DNA of 64,000 bases. It comes from Vandiemenella viatica. Taxonomy: Eukaryota; Arthropoda; Insecta; Orthoptera; Morabidae. Of the stretch, positions 32,624-43,436 are shown piece after piece. Positions within the stretch are counted from its first letter, which is position 1; the number at the start of each line of letters is the position of its first letter. The DNA is taken from NCBI GenBank assembly GCA_031002005.1, contig CM061921.1:143191283-143255282 (forward strand), in the 5' to 3' direction. The position numbers were made by a program, and so were the translations under genes. Under the pieces are notes generated by a model. The model did not search any database and was not told where the DNA came from. It saw only the letters and a list, made by a program, of their open reading frames with translations.

Positions 32624-33144
32624 GTTCCAACACGGCCTGTCTATTATATGGTCTTTGACTTCGTGACACATTGTACTCTCTATCACGCGCAGCACCCCAC
32701 CATGCCACGACGTGCCCAACCAGGCCAACGAAACACGTAACGGATTGCATTCTGATTGGCCCGGTGGACCGAACTTTCTAGATGGGTAGCGGACAACGGG
32801 TATATAAGAAAATACAACAAAAAAACCACTTCCATAATGGCCAGGATGGAAACGGCACATGAAATGGCAAAGAAAAATATAGCCTACGATGATAATTCAA
32901 CTGCTAACGCAGTTAATCACTATCGTTATTCCCAAAACACAACAAAAACATTTAAAATTTATAAATGCATAAAATAAATTAGATATAATAACCATTGGCT
33001 GTTAAGGGCTCACGTTCCCAGGATAGTTAAAGGACCACTGTCTACTAATGTTTAAAAAGGTGAAGGTCACGGGGTTCATACCTGCCGATTCCCCTAGGAT
33101 TCACGGAGGAAGAGCTCGCGTTCCCATGACAGCCATTGGCACTA
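32624..33144. other. No feature recognised
   Basis: Includes a GC-richer stretch with 'gattggcccgg' and 'gtatataag' near 32752-32808, which look like CCAAT and TATA elements, but no transcript can be traced from them. Confidence 0.4.
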
Positions 33145-33357
33145 TGGATGTGACGGGGTCGGAGCCACGCTCCGACCATTCTTTTCCTTCCTGCGGAGTT
33201 TCCTCCATGGTACTCATTGGATAGCAGGCTGAGTGGTGCTGGGGAGCTGTTCCGGACGTTCAGCTTCGAGGAAGGATCTTCGCCTTCGTCGGGATCGAAC
33301 CCCGGTCGTCCGGGTCGTGGTCAGGCGCTCTACCGCCTATGCTACGCGGCCACCGCT
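33145..33357 (-). mobile_element. tRNA-headed SINE (family E-like)
   Basis: The minus-strand head reads 'ggccgcgtagcataggcggt', 'agagcgcctgaccacgaccc' and box B 'ccggggttcgatcccgacg'. Body continues to the 'cggagcgtggctccgac' stem-like sequence near 33160-33175. D- and T-arm sequences are good, the rest is not a complete tRNA. Confidence 0.68.
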
Positions 33358-33542
33358 ATTAATGTTTCCAAAACCAAATTCATGATATTGGTTGATATTC
33401 AGTTGAAGTAAACAGTCCAGTCACCACAGCTCTCGAATTAGTTGACTGTCAGCGTTACACTTGATGTTCGTTACTTCAACTCCAATAATGCCTAAGTTTC
33501 CAGCATCAGTTTTCGTTCCTCAATTTTGTTTCAATGCCTCCA

Positions 33543-33784
33543 CCGAGCGTGTTGGGGTGAGCGGTAAATGCTCTGGTCTCGCATTCAAGAGGACGTAGGT
33601 TCAAATTCCCGTCCGGCCATCCAGATTTCGGCTTTCCATGGTTTCCAGAAACCACTACAGGCTAATGGCAGGATGGTTCCTTCAATAGTCCATGGTCGAA
33701 TTCGTTCCCGTTCCTTGCCCCCAGTCCTTTCCCGTTTCTGCTGATCTTGACGTCGACGAGGCGTAAAGCCATAAGAAAAAAAAA
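33543..33784 (+). mobile_element. SINE family A, full length
   Basis: Head 'cgagcgtgttggggtgagcg', box B 'taggttcaaattcccg', body 'ctttccatggtttccagaaa', 'gaattcgttcccgttccttg', 3' end 'cgacgaggcgtaaagccat' with 'aag' plus an A tract. No target duplication could be assigned. Confidence 0.9.
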
Positions 33785-34167
33785 TACAATGATTCCCTTT
33801 GAAAGCAATACGGTATGCAACTGATATGTGGAAACTTATACATAAATGCGTGCAAGAAGTTTTGAATTTTACATCTTGGCAATGAGGATTCAGTACCAAG
33901 GGGCGTCCTAAATTTAATTATGAACGGGTAATTTACATTCTGTAATAGTTTAGGTATGATATCCCTCCTTTTTAGTACACTAGCGCCATCTTTACGGTAG
34001 CTTAAGTATTGCTCGAGAAAAATGTAGTTCCGGTTACAGATGTTTCCACACGTTGATACCTTGGCTCGACCATCTTTGGAAATTTTACTCCACTGACAAC
34101 GTTACATCACCAAACAATATTTTAATGTTTTCATAAATGGCTGAGAGTTTCACGCATTTTTTTTATA

Positions 34168-34350
34168 ATGAATTTGATGATAATGTATTATATTAGAAAA
34201 ATCTTTTTAAAACTCTTTGTGTGGAGGACAGCACTTTATGGTATCGAAACATGGACTTTAGGAATACCGGAAAGAAGGAAAATTGAAGCATTTGAAATGT
34301 GGTGCTACAGAAGAATGCTGAAAATTAAGTGGGCACACAAAGTAATAACT
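34168..34350 (+). pseudogene. LINE family 1 fragment
   Basis: The frame reads RKIFLKLFVW, GIETWTLGIPERRKIEAF and EMWCYRRMLKIKW, the same C-terminal block as 18870-19030. It starts and stops abruptly inside the element, so it is an internal scrap. Confidence 0.85.
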
Positions 34351-34850
34351 ATCAAAAATATAGCAAAACTGCACACTGAACGACTGCATTAAATTAGACT
34401 TTGTACCTTCAGATCAGCTATGCTACCAACTTCAACATTTCTTTCTTTAATTAGGGGCTGAACTGAAGCTATAATTTGAACTTCTCTCATAGCGACTGTT
34501 TCCGGTTTTCGAGTTCTCTCTTTGAGCGTGCAGCATTTGCCTCATCAACTGCTGTCTTGGAAGCGAGAGCTCCTGAGGCGCAGAGAGCAGAAAATATGGC
34601 TATAAAAAGGCTGCATGATCCTTCAGAACCTTTTATTCTTTTTGGCACAATCACCCATCTTCAGCTCGACTTATTTCGCTTTACTGACCAGAAAAAAATG
34701 CAGCAGCTCTCTCCTCAAACTTTGTGCCGTTATCTAGTTCGTGATCGACTTTGGGCCCCTGGTGCCTTTTTGTGTTATTTTGAGCATAAGCTGAAGCGTG
34801 TTTAATAGTAGTACCAAAGACTGACCACGTTTCTGTTTGTGCCTAAGCTA
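34351..34850. other. Anonymous DNA with one 109-codon frame
   Basis: The plus-strand frame 34476-34805 (contains APEAQRAENMAIKRLHDPSE) has balanced composition but no motif that I recognise, and no repeat partner in this window. Function unknown; may be chance. Confidence 0.25.
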
Positions 34851-34862
34851 TTAACTAATTAA

Positions 34863-35007
34863 TTTTTTTTTTTACTTGTGGCTATATGCCTCGTCGACGT
34901 CGAGGTCATTAGAGGCGGGAAGGGACTGGGGACAAGGAAAGGAAGGAATTCGGCCATGGCCTTTTGATGGAAGCATACCGGCGTTCGCCTGGAGTGAGCC
35001 TCAACTG
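34863..35007 (-). mobile_element. Truncated SINE family A, first of a tandem pair
   Basis: 3' half of family A on the minus strand (poly-T, 'cttgtggctatatgcctcg', 'attagaggcgggaaggg', 'ggcgttcgcctggagtga'). Flanked by ttaactaatta/ga at 34851-34862 and 35008-35019. Confidence 0.88.
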
Positions 35008-35020
35008 TTAACTAATTGAT

Positions 35021-35257
35021 TTTTTTTTTTTACTTGTGGCTTTACACCTCGTCGACTTCGAGGTCATTAGAGGCGGGATGGGACAAGAAAAGGAAGGAAT
35101 TCGGCCATGGCCTTTTGAAGGTATCATCCCGGCATTCGCCTCGAGTGATTTCGAGAAACCATGGGAAACCCAAATCTGGATGCCCGGACGGGGATTCAAA
35201 CCCGTGTGCTCCCGAATGTGAGGCCAGAGCGTTAACCGCTCACCCACCACACTCGTT
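35021..35257 (-). mobile_element. Full-length SINE family A, second of a tandem pair
   Basis: Complete minus-strand copy from poly-T to the head 'ttaaccgctcacccaccac'; box B is 'ggggattcaaacccgtg' on the plus strand. Flanked by ctaattgat at 35012-35020 and 35258-35266. The left duplicate overlaps the right duplicate of the neighbouring SINE, so both entered the same short target. Confidence 0.92.
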
Positions 35258-35266
35258 CTAATTGAT

Positions 35267-35716
35267 CAGAGCGTCAAGCATTGCTCTTTGCGCATACATC
35301 GTGACACGTGTAACATGTCACTGCATGTTACAATTGTTTATTGGTAATTTGAGTATATTAAGGTGTTTCTTTACTGATAATTTTATAATTTTAGTGCTTG
35401 AGTATTTAACATCAAGGATATGAGTAGACAGACTTCTTGCTTGTTTGGCGGGACAGATGGCTCAGATAGTTGGCGCCAAGATAGCCGGAAGACTTAAAGA
35501 TTATCGCTGACGTTTCTACAGAAACTCCCATAAGGCACAGATACTATTTGTTAACCTCTCATGTTATATAATTCCAGGGTTGGTAAAATGCGAGACAGCT
35601 GAAACTAAGATCCTGTTAGTTTTGAACTTAGAAAGAGCTATCCAGAACAAAGTGGGCACCTTCTTTTTGTTGCTGTTGAAGTGACTGTGAGTTGGGAGCC
35701 AGCAGACATTATTGCA
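35267..35716. other. No feature recognised
   Basis: No coding or repeat signal that I can support. Confidence 0.45.
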
Positions 35717-35724
35717 TAAGGGGG

Positions 35725-35765
35725 CAGGGCCGGCGCTACGAATTTCGGGCCCGGGGTAAAATGGG

Positions 35766-35802
<37 letters not shown>

Positions 35803-35945
35803 CTCTACAAAATGGCCAATCGACAATGGGCGTATTGTTGGCTTCATGGCCTGAGGGCCCCTATAGCCGGTGATCGGGCCCCCATCGGCCGGCGGGGTCC
35901 GGGTACTTTTCACCCGCTTACCCCCCCCCCCTAACGCCGGCCCTG
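35725..35945. mobile_element. hAT-type MITE
   Basis: 221 bp with inverted ends cagggccggcgctacg and ctaacgccggccctg. Flanked by TAAGGGGG at 35717-35724 and 35946-35953, an 8-bp duplication as hAT transposases make. The interior holds a run of about 32 T (35770-35801) and GC-rich arms. It has landed across the left end of the MITE that starts at 35949. Confidence 0.92.
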
Positions 35946-35948
35946 TAA

Positions 35949-36253
35949 GGGGGCATCCATAAATTACGTTAGGTCAAATGGGGGTGGGGGGGTTCGGCGA
36001 AATCTCACCCGGGGGGGGGGGGTCTACGGAAATCTCACGTGAGGTTTAGAGAAAAATTTTCGGATAGTATAGCTAAAAAAAAGGATCCAAAAAGTTTCAA
36101 TGGTGACATTTATTGGGGGGGGGAGGTTCTAACGGACCAGATCTCACCAGAGGGGGGAGGGGGTCCGGCCAGATCTCACGAAATCTCACCAGAGGGGAGG
36201 GGGGGTGATCCGGAAATCCGGAAAAACACCTCACGTAATTTATGGATGCCCCC
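35949..36253 (+). mobile_element. G-rich MITE, PIF/Harbinger-like, copy 4 (related family)
   Basis: 305 bp. Inverted ends gggggcatccataaattacg and cgtaatttatggatgccccc; flanks TAA/TAA (35946-35948, 36254-36256). Interior has G runs and repeated 'agatctcacc' units instead of the 'ctacgtgg' units of copies 1-3, so it is a sister family sharing the ends. Confidence 0.9.
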
Positions 36254-36256
36254 TAA

Positions 36257-37670
36257 TGCGACTAGTGAGTTAAACCATTTTACCTCTCCTCCTCTCTCTC
36301 TTTCATACGTGGATGGAACTGATATTTTATGAAGAATTTCTGTTTAAGAGAACTGACTGCGAGTGCATAATACTTCAGAAGCAACAAACAACTGAGTTGC
36401 AGTATTCGAAAAGCATTATCTTTGAGTGATGTTTAATTGTGTTACTGTACAAAATTAATTTTAGAATAAATATAAATTATTTGTAATAGACTGCTTTCTT
36501 GTGTAACCTCCCCCCGATTTTATTGATACGGTCTACCTCCCCAGCGAACGCAGTCAATCTTCGGTAATGAGTCTGACAAACTGTTAATGAACAGAAATAA
36601 TTAAGGAGTAAGATTAAGAGAATTAACAGTGACAGCAGGAGAGGTAGAATATTGCACACGTATTTTTTAGATCTAACACAAACTTTCCAGATTACAAACC
36701 TAAATCTGGGGCGCGCTTCTATGGTCCTTTCATCACATACAGATCATTCGTCAACAGTAATATCGAGTGCAGAACAGTACTCTGTTCCGTGAGACATTTT
36801 TGCATCAATCTGGGGAAAATTTAACTTAAGCTCACCTCTTCCAGCATAAGTTTCAAAACGAGTGAGTTGTTCCAATGTCATTGTTTCATCATCATTAAGA
36901 GTCGTTAAATGAATTCGCTTTGCTTGTGCCAGACATTAGATTACCGAAACACCATTGTGGAGATCTGTTTAGCAACATGATATTGGCCCTGAAATATTTA
37001 AGATCATTTCAACAAGGATATGAATTTTAACGAGCTTAGAAAAGTTTGCTGTATAGTCTTGGAATTAATTCAAACCTACATTCCAAGTTACTGACAGAGT
37101 GACAAGAATTGAGGGAGATGCTACAAATGGTTTTATGAGATTCTAATAAACTGCTTCGAGCCATCATCATTTCGATGACGATTATTAACAAACGTGAACG
37201 GAGTGAAAACTTCTAACACCACCTACCAAATGTGGGGAATTTGTAGCATTCATTCCTTCACGAATCACGACACGGCAGTAAGGCAAACATAGTCATTCTT
37301 TACGTCGAAATGCCAGTGATGAAGCTGCTTGAAATGATTATTGAAAAAGGATAAAATGCTGAAACTTGTAGAAAGAAACATGTAGAAATACAACTTGTTA
37401 CCGAAATTAGATCTAACAAAAAATATGGAAAGATTTAAGGGAAATGATTGATTGCATTCATTAAGCCAACGGGTGTGTTGGTGGGAGAAACGTGTAATTT
37501 AGCAACAGCAAAAATAGCAGTTGAACACAGAATCCATTATTCAACAGTTCCATATGAAGTGTGTTTAAAATTTAATTTGATAGAAATCAATCTAAGTGAA
37601 ACGAACTGACAAAATTATTTCCCTCCTACCAAAGCAACATGCCATGTCCCAAAATTTTCAAGCTCGTATA
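36257..37670. other. No gene recognised
   Basis: AT-rich anonymous DNA. No RNA, repeat or coding feature that I can support. Confidence 0.45.
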
Positions 37671-37872
37671 CTGAGCGTGGTGGGTGGCCTCGCATTCGGG
37701 AGGATACGGGTTTGACTCTCGTCCGGTCATCCAGATTTCGGTTTTCCATGCTTTCCCGAAATCACTAAAGGGGAATGGTCGAATACCTTCCCGTTTTCCC
37801 GTTCCTTGACACGAATGCGTTGCTGTCTCTAGTGACATTGACAAGGTGTGAAGCCATAAGCTAAAAAAAAAA
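37671..37872 (+). mobile_element. SINE family A, with deletion in the head
   Basis: 'ctgagcgtggtgggtggcct' joins box A region directly to 'ggcctcgcattcgggagg', so about 18 bp of the head is missing. Box B is 'cgggtttgactctcgtcc'. The body and 'gtgaagccataagct' plus an A tract are present. Confidence 0.87.
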
Positions 37873-38497
37873 GTATTCACTCCAATTTAAATTTCAAATA
37901 CAGAATTATACATTAAATACGTATCCCTGTCTTACATGTTAAGAACATAGGGTCGTCAAAAAAAATACTTATTACAAAATATATCAGTACATTCATACGG
38001 ACAGTTTAACAAATTTAACAACAGTGTAATTGACACCGCAGCTTAATAAATGCATACATAGAAACATAGGATTCTGTCACACCCATGTTATTATTGCTTG
38101 AAAATATTTTCCTGGTTTACCTGCGTTCATGATAAGAGCCGAAGATCACAATGATTTTTATCTGAATATAATTTATTTCATGAGCTAACTTGGCAAAAGA
38201 AGTACAATTAGCAGTTCTATTCCGCAAGAAATTGGGATTATGTAAGAAGCTAGGATGTTAATAGAGATACTTTTCATTTTCATTAGTCATCGATGGTTGG
38301 ACTTACATAAATTACATTAATGACACTGGATTTAACGCTTCAGATGCTATAATATACATGTTCTTGAACTCTTCTGTATTGGATCTCTTTAGACTCGTAG
38401 TTTGATTTAAAATGTATTTGCTAGAATATGGAACTTCCTCGTAAACCGCACCATGCGTTCTATTTTCAACTTTTTCTGGTTATATCGACAGCATACA

Positions 38498-38640
38498 CAT
38501 GGTTCCCCGAAATCACTCCACGCGAATGCCGGGATGCTTCCTTCAAAATGCCATGACCGAAATCCTTACCGTCGCTTGTCCTCAGTCCCATGCCGCCTCT
38601 AATGACTTCGACGAGGCGTAAAAAAAATAAATAAAAAAAT
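38498..38640 (+). mobile_element. 5'-truncated SINE family A
   Basis: Starts at 'catggttccccgaaatcac', then 'cgcgaatgccgggatgcttc', 'gccgcctctaatgacttcg', 'acgaggcgtaaaaaaaat' and an A/T-rich tail followed by a (TA)n stretch. Head absent. Confidence 0.85.
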
Positions 38641-39120
38641 ACATATATATATATATATATAAAATAAAATAGAAAAATAAAAAAAATAAAAGCGTATATG
38701 TATATATGCAATGTGAGTTAAATTCCATTTGCGTAAGTGACTACCATTAGAGCTACTTATTTTTCCAGACGTAGTTTGGTAAATTGTTCTTTATTTCCCT
38801 TGGTAATGTATTCCAGTCCTTGACTCCCTTACCTACAAAAGAAAATTTTCACGCTCCCTTTCACCTGAATTAAAGTGCCAGCTTATGATTATGGTCATCT
38901 CTGCCACCCCATGTAGAACTTACAGTCCTAATAATGTCCATCCATGCATTATCTCGGTTATAAGCCTTGAACAAAACAAATACCCTCTACACCCACCTTC
39001 TGTATTTCAATGACTCCCAACCCAGCTCCTTCAGAATATCAGTTACTGATTCCTAAGACTTCCGCGGCCGGGTTTGTTCATGATTAATAGCTTTTCGGGT
39101 TATGCCGCGTTGTTTCTTGA

Positions 39121-39168
39121 AATGCCTGAGCTTTCGGCTGGTATCCTACAGCCTTCTTCAGAGATACT
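39121..39168 (-). ncRNA. Hammerhead-ribozyme-like motif, left arm
   Basis: On the minus strand: helix I strand agtatct, core CTGAAGA, helix II ggctg...cagcc (5 bp, 8-nt loop), core GAAA, minimal helix III with GCTC, then aggcatt. One mismatch in helix I. An extra A lies between the first core and helix II. Confidence 0.6.
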
Positions 39169-39460
39169 GTTTATATTGACATACATCGGCGATACAGGCC
39201 GCACTGTGGCGGAGAGACTTAGGAACATATCCGTCACTATAAATATAACAACAGCGACAAATCCGCCATAGTTCACCATGTCATTAACACCGGGCATGAA
39301 ATAAAATTTCAAGACACGAGGCTGCTGTGGAGAGAAGATCAGTGATGGCCTCGACGTGTGAAAGAGGCATCAGAAATTTTAAGGAATACGAACAACATCA
39401 ACAAAGATAGCGGCCTTTTACCCTGCGATGCTTGGCGATTGTTGCTATGTCAACATAAAC

Positions 39461-39508
39461 AGTATCTCTGATGAAGGCTGTAGTATACCAGCCGAAAGCT
39501 CAGGTATT
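39461..39508 (+). ncRNA. Hammerhead-ribozyme-like motif, right arm
   Basis: Order: helix I strand agtatct (39461-39467), core CTGATGA (39468-39474), helix II ggctg/cagcc with 8-nt loop, core GAAA (39494-39497), a two-base minimal helix III and TC giving GCTC (39498-39501), then aggtatt, which pairs with agtatct over 7 bp including two G-U pairs. Cleavage is predicted after C39501. Hammerheads with a minimal helix III are established in Penelope-like elements and usually work as dimers. Confidence 0.65.
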
Positions 39509-39800
39509 TCAATAAACAACGCGGAATAACCCGAAAAGCTATTAATCATATCAGTTACTGATTGCATTTTGCGGTAATTCCCCCAAACAAATATAGCTGC
39601 CTCCTCTGTACCACTTCATGCACAGACTGGAACAGAATTCAGAGTTTTCTACACTATAACTCTGCCAATTGTTCTTAAAACCAATATTTACTAAGCTGCC
39701 ATCGAAATAACATCTTTCTGCCCAGATGCATTTTTCTAAGATTCAACACCCCATTCTCTCCTAGTTTCATTGAAGATTTGACTCCAATAATTTTGCGGTA

Positions 39801-40127
39801 GTATCAGTTTTTCAGAAATAGACTGCGGAAGTATCTATTCATAAATCTGCGGGATTCGCAATATTTAACTTCCCCTTTATCTTGACATCTGCAGGTATTC
39901 TCTGATACTCTACAACGAAAATATTAGTTATCAAACGATAAACGTAGAGGATTCCTCCCCTACAGGATTCTTTTCGAAAAATATTTATATTAAAATTTGA
40001 ACTGCAAACCATCTCAAAACCTGTAGGCATTCGTGAATGTTTAAGCAGTTAACAATCGAACAGTAACTCTACCTCTTTCATTCCTGTTCACAGGACTAAA
40101 AGCTGAATCTAATTTTGAGCCATTATC

Positions 40128-40161
<34 letters not shown>

Positions 40162-42509
40162 AACTCCTGCAACTGTAGTAATAACTTTTGAGACTGAAGA
40201 AACGTTCTGTTGCTATTTAAAACTATTACTTAACCGCTTAAAATAATAGTATAGTAACTTAGCTTCTTGCATAATTACTATGCGCGGCTGCTATGTAGCA
40301 TGATTTATTTGACTCAGATACAATTTCCGATCCTTAAATTACCACAATCAGCTCTTACAAATACCGAAATGTGATGCCTGTTGGCTCTATCCATTATTTT
40401 GCCTGAAATGTATATAACGAGATAAAAATTTGTTAACAGGCATAATCGACATATTGTTTATCAACCAATTGCTAAATTTAACCTTTGCTAAATTCACCTT
40501 CTCCCACATTTTTCACAAAATAAATTACTTTTCAAGTAAATTTAATGACTATCATGCAAACATCTACTATAATCTACGATACGATCAAATAAATCCTCCA
40601 CTGATACTCTTGTGTCGTACCGAAAGGAAAGATAATAAAAATAAGAGGCTTTTTCGATACCTGCATGTGTTATTTCTTCTGTCGCACCGCTATGGATTGT
40701 AATTCACAAAGGGGAGAATAGTTTCGGTGCAAAAAGCATTCTACCAATTGCAGTGGTGTGAACTGCATAATCTAGATGTTGATAAATCCTAAAACCTCTC
40801 CAAAGCTTTACACAATTTCAGCCAAATTCCTGTATCTAGCTATGTCGCTTCAATCTTTCCGTCGTAGTTACAAAATTTTAGATTAATATATCATGATTCG
40901 ACTGCAATGTATCTAATTTCACATAACAACCAAACTAACAAATGATGACTGTTTTTCATCGGGATCGTAAACTGTGTAATTGCTGGACCAGTTGCATACG
41001 CTGATGACAGAAGCTGTATAATTGAATACTTTCAAATAAATTATAAATATTGGAGTGCTATTATCAATTTTCAGATAAATTTAACAAGAAAGTCACATAT
41101 GGTCTCTAGCAGTTTCAGCAGTTGCCTTTATCACTGAAGAAGACCATTGACATTATTCGAAACGTCGGGAAGAAAGATGGCTTGATTAGCTGCAGTGTAA
41201 ATCTAGCAAAGTATTTGGCAATACATCTTGGAGGCATCTAATATACTAGAAAAATAACCTACAAAATTATAAAGTTTTTAAAGGTTTCACGAAAAAATCA
41301 TTTACGTAAATAAGACGGCTTATGATAATAGCTATGACAGTTCGCATCGGTGTACATTAGATCATAATTACATATTTCAAATAAGTTTTAAAATTAATAA
41401 GTTGGGGAAAATATTTCCCGCGTCATTAACTTTTATTTACTATAGACAGAAAGTTAAACGAAGACTAGTGTATTTCATCAGAACGGCGATGTTAGTGAGT
41501 CTATTTTTTTGTTTCGGCTGGTGATTATTGGATTTTTACGACTTGTGAACGAGGGATTAACTGGACCGAATGAAACGAGCAGACGTTTTATGAAACAAGG
41601 TGCCATTCGATTTCTGAAAACAATTGATCATAAAAACCTGAATGTCCACAGAACGATTTGAACACCTTTCTTAGAAACTAAGCCCTAATAATCGGTAAAT
41701 CAGCTTTCGTCACACCGAGTTCATCTTTTAAAAATATTTTAATTTTTGTCATTTTTGCTCTTCAGTTGTTGTATAAAACGGCGTTGCATGGAGCAGATCC
41801 CCGTAGTACTCAGTTTAATTAGTCTTTTTATTGCTTCGTATTTACAGCATTTCCTAGCTGTATTTGTAAGTTAATAATTAATACAACGTAATTATCGGTG
41901 ACTGATAATTGACGGTGTTTGATTCCGTCTAAAAACCTGTGCTAATCACACGAAACACTTGTCAGATGTACCGCTAAAGCCCTCGCGTTATTAATGAGTA
42001 CGTGTTGGTAATTTTAAAATAACGCTCATTTTTCACGATAAAAATGTTTACGCTGCAGCGGTGTTTCACATTACATGAAGGATTATTGATTGAGAGCAGC
42101 CAAGTTGCTTACGTAATTGCCCTTGAAACTTCGGTGAGAACTCCGGCATACGGCGGTCTTGTTAGTGGCACACCAGGTAATCATAATAGAGACCCCAGAC
42201 AGAACTCAAGCCTCCTCATTATACACACGCTTTTGAACAAATAAAGTGGTGGATGAATCTACTAATCCGGGTCATTCTGTTGCGACTCCAATGACAAAGA
42301 AAGAGAAAACTGTGAGAACCTTAACACAGCGCCCAATGCTTGAATGCTGCATTTCATTCCAGTCATGCCTTACAGATTAACAGCTCTATTTACACGTAAT
42401 TAGACTAAAAAGTGATTGTTTTGACATTATTGACTAGGGTAGTTTAGTATCCGAGTGACAGAGATTCTATTTGCTGCAGATTCGCTTTGTCATGACTACT
42501 AAAATCTAA
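39801..42509. other. No gene recognised; poly-T and PLE-like scrap
   Basis: AT-rich. A run of 29 T lies at 40130-40158. Around 41132-41163 'cactgaagaagacc...ttcgaaacgtcggg' resembles the terminal region of Penelope-like elements (CTGAAGA...GAAACGTC), but helix II does not form, so it is not annotated as a ribozyme. Confidence 0.45.
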
Positions 42510-42724
42510 CCTAGTAATCCAACCGGGTAAAGGGGACCTACAGTTTTACGAGGAATCCGAACTATGGAGTGTCCTAGCGTGCTTCACATAAACAAAGAAA
42601 GGCTACGACAGAGGTTAAAGCCAGGTTAAGAGCCAGTAAAAGTTTCGAAAGGGATCTAGATTCGAACCGTGGATTTTCTGATACCCCAGGGATGTGACTT
42701 AACTAACTGAGCCACCAGATCGCA
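42510..42724 (-). mobile_element. SINE family C copy
   Basis: 'ggacctacagttttacgagg', 'cagaggttaaagccagg', 'gattcgaaccgtgga' (reverse box B), 'aactaactgagccacca' at the right head end. Minus-strand orientation. Confidence 0.8.
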
Positions 42725-42834
42725 CGTAACAGCTTGAAGTGGGTAGAGAAGAAAAGTGACGTTCATGAAGCGTCATTGAAAGTGAAATGCTTAAGTATCT
42801 AATTTTATTGAAATCTATAACACATGAAGAGCAG

Positions 42835-43062
42835 TCTGGTAGTTCAGTGGCTCAGCGGATCGCTTTTAAAATTCAAGGTCTCTGGTTCGAATTCACGTGC
42901 GACCAGTAACTTCTAGGGGAGTTTCTTTAACAGGATGCTAAAGTGGTTCGGATTAAACGTTAAAATGTAGGTCCCGAAGGAAAGAAACTGGTCGTCCTAC
43001 AAACTGTCTTAGAGCTCATCCATCGGGAGGATTCAACCAAACTCCCAGTTGTGGACTAAATT
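42835..43062 (+). mobile_element. SINE family C copy, opposite orientation
   Basis: Head 'tagttcagtggctcagcgga', box B 'ctggttcgaattcacg', body 'gttcggattaaacgttaaaa', tail 'cccagttgtggactaaatt'. The tail matches the 12369-12594 variant. It lies tail-outward from the neighbouring copies. Confidence 0.78.
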
Positions 43063-43224
43063 ATGATTTACAATACTCGAATATCAGAGTAAGAACTAGC
43101 CGATTTACGCAAGGACAAATCAAACGCCTTATTGTTTGCATGTATGTTCGTTTCGGCCAAATAGGACCACGTTAAGCCTTTGTTTGGCTTGAATTTGCTG
43201 CGGATGTGTACACATCAGTGTTAC

Positions 43225-43436
43225 TACCGGGGTCGTTAGCCCTAGAAGGAATCTGCAGTTTAACGTGGAATCCGAACCACGGAAGCGTAGTGGCGTACTT
43301 CACATTACACAGTAAGCTGTGCCAGAGGTGAAGGTCGGGTTAAGGGCTTATGAAAAGCCCCGCCGACACAAGGATTCGATCCGGGGACCTTTCGCTCTCC
43401 AGTCAGATGCCTTAATCACTGAGCCACCATATCACA
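43225..43436 (-). mobile_element. SINE family C copy, well preserved
   Basis: 'cggggtcgttagccctagaa', 'cagtttaacgtggaatccga', 'cagaggtgaaggtcgggtta', 'aggattcgatccggggacc' (reverse box B), 'ccttaatcactgagccacca'. The cleanest family C copy in the window; useful as a local reference. Confidence 0.85.

Larger units (their letters stand above)
39052..39547. mobile_element. Fold-back Penelope-like element with inverted arms
   Basis: 496 bp between two copies of atatcagttactgatt (39036-39051, 39548-39563), a 16-bp target duplication. Arms of about 105 bp (39084-39190 and 39440-39547) are inverted repeats; both contain a hammerhead-like core. The interior (39190-39440) has no RT but matches the repeat at 19340-19615. 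Penelope-like elements are known for terminal repeats in odd orientations that carry hammerhead ribozymes, so this is best read as a non-autonomous PLE derivative. Confidence 0.72.
38720..39800 (-). pseudogene. LINE (family 3) C-terminal end, interrupted
   Basis: Read on the minus strand across the insertion: GRKMLFRWQLSKYWF, then NRDNAWMDIIRTVSSTWGGRDDHNHKLAL and FSFVGKGVKDWNTLP toward 38780, typical of the last part of CR1/Jockey-like ORF2. A second copy of this part lies at 55890-56440. The LINE is split by the fold-back element at 39052-39547; the target duplication atatcagttactgatt is in the LINE sequence. Confidence 0.75.

Noticed and set aside
33290..33357. Functional tRNA gene on the minus strand
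   Set aside because: Box A and B are good, but no complete cloverleaf forms and a repeat body is attached.
36039..36332. 97-codon frame as a small gene
   Set aside because: It lies in the G-rich MITE and reads its repeated agatctcacc units.
41132..41163. Third hammerhead ribozyme (CTGAAGA...GAAACGTC)
   Set aside because: Core words are present but helix II does not form and helix I has mismatches; kept only as a PLE-like scrap.
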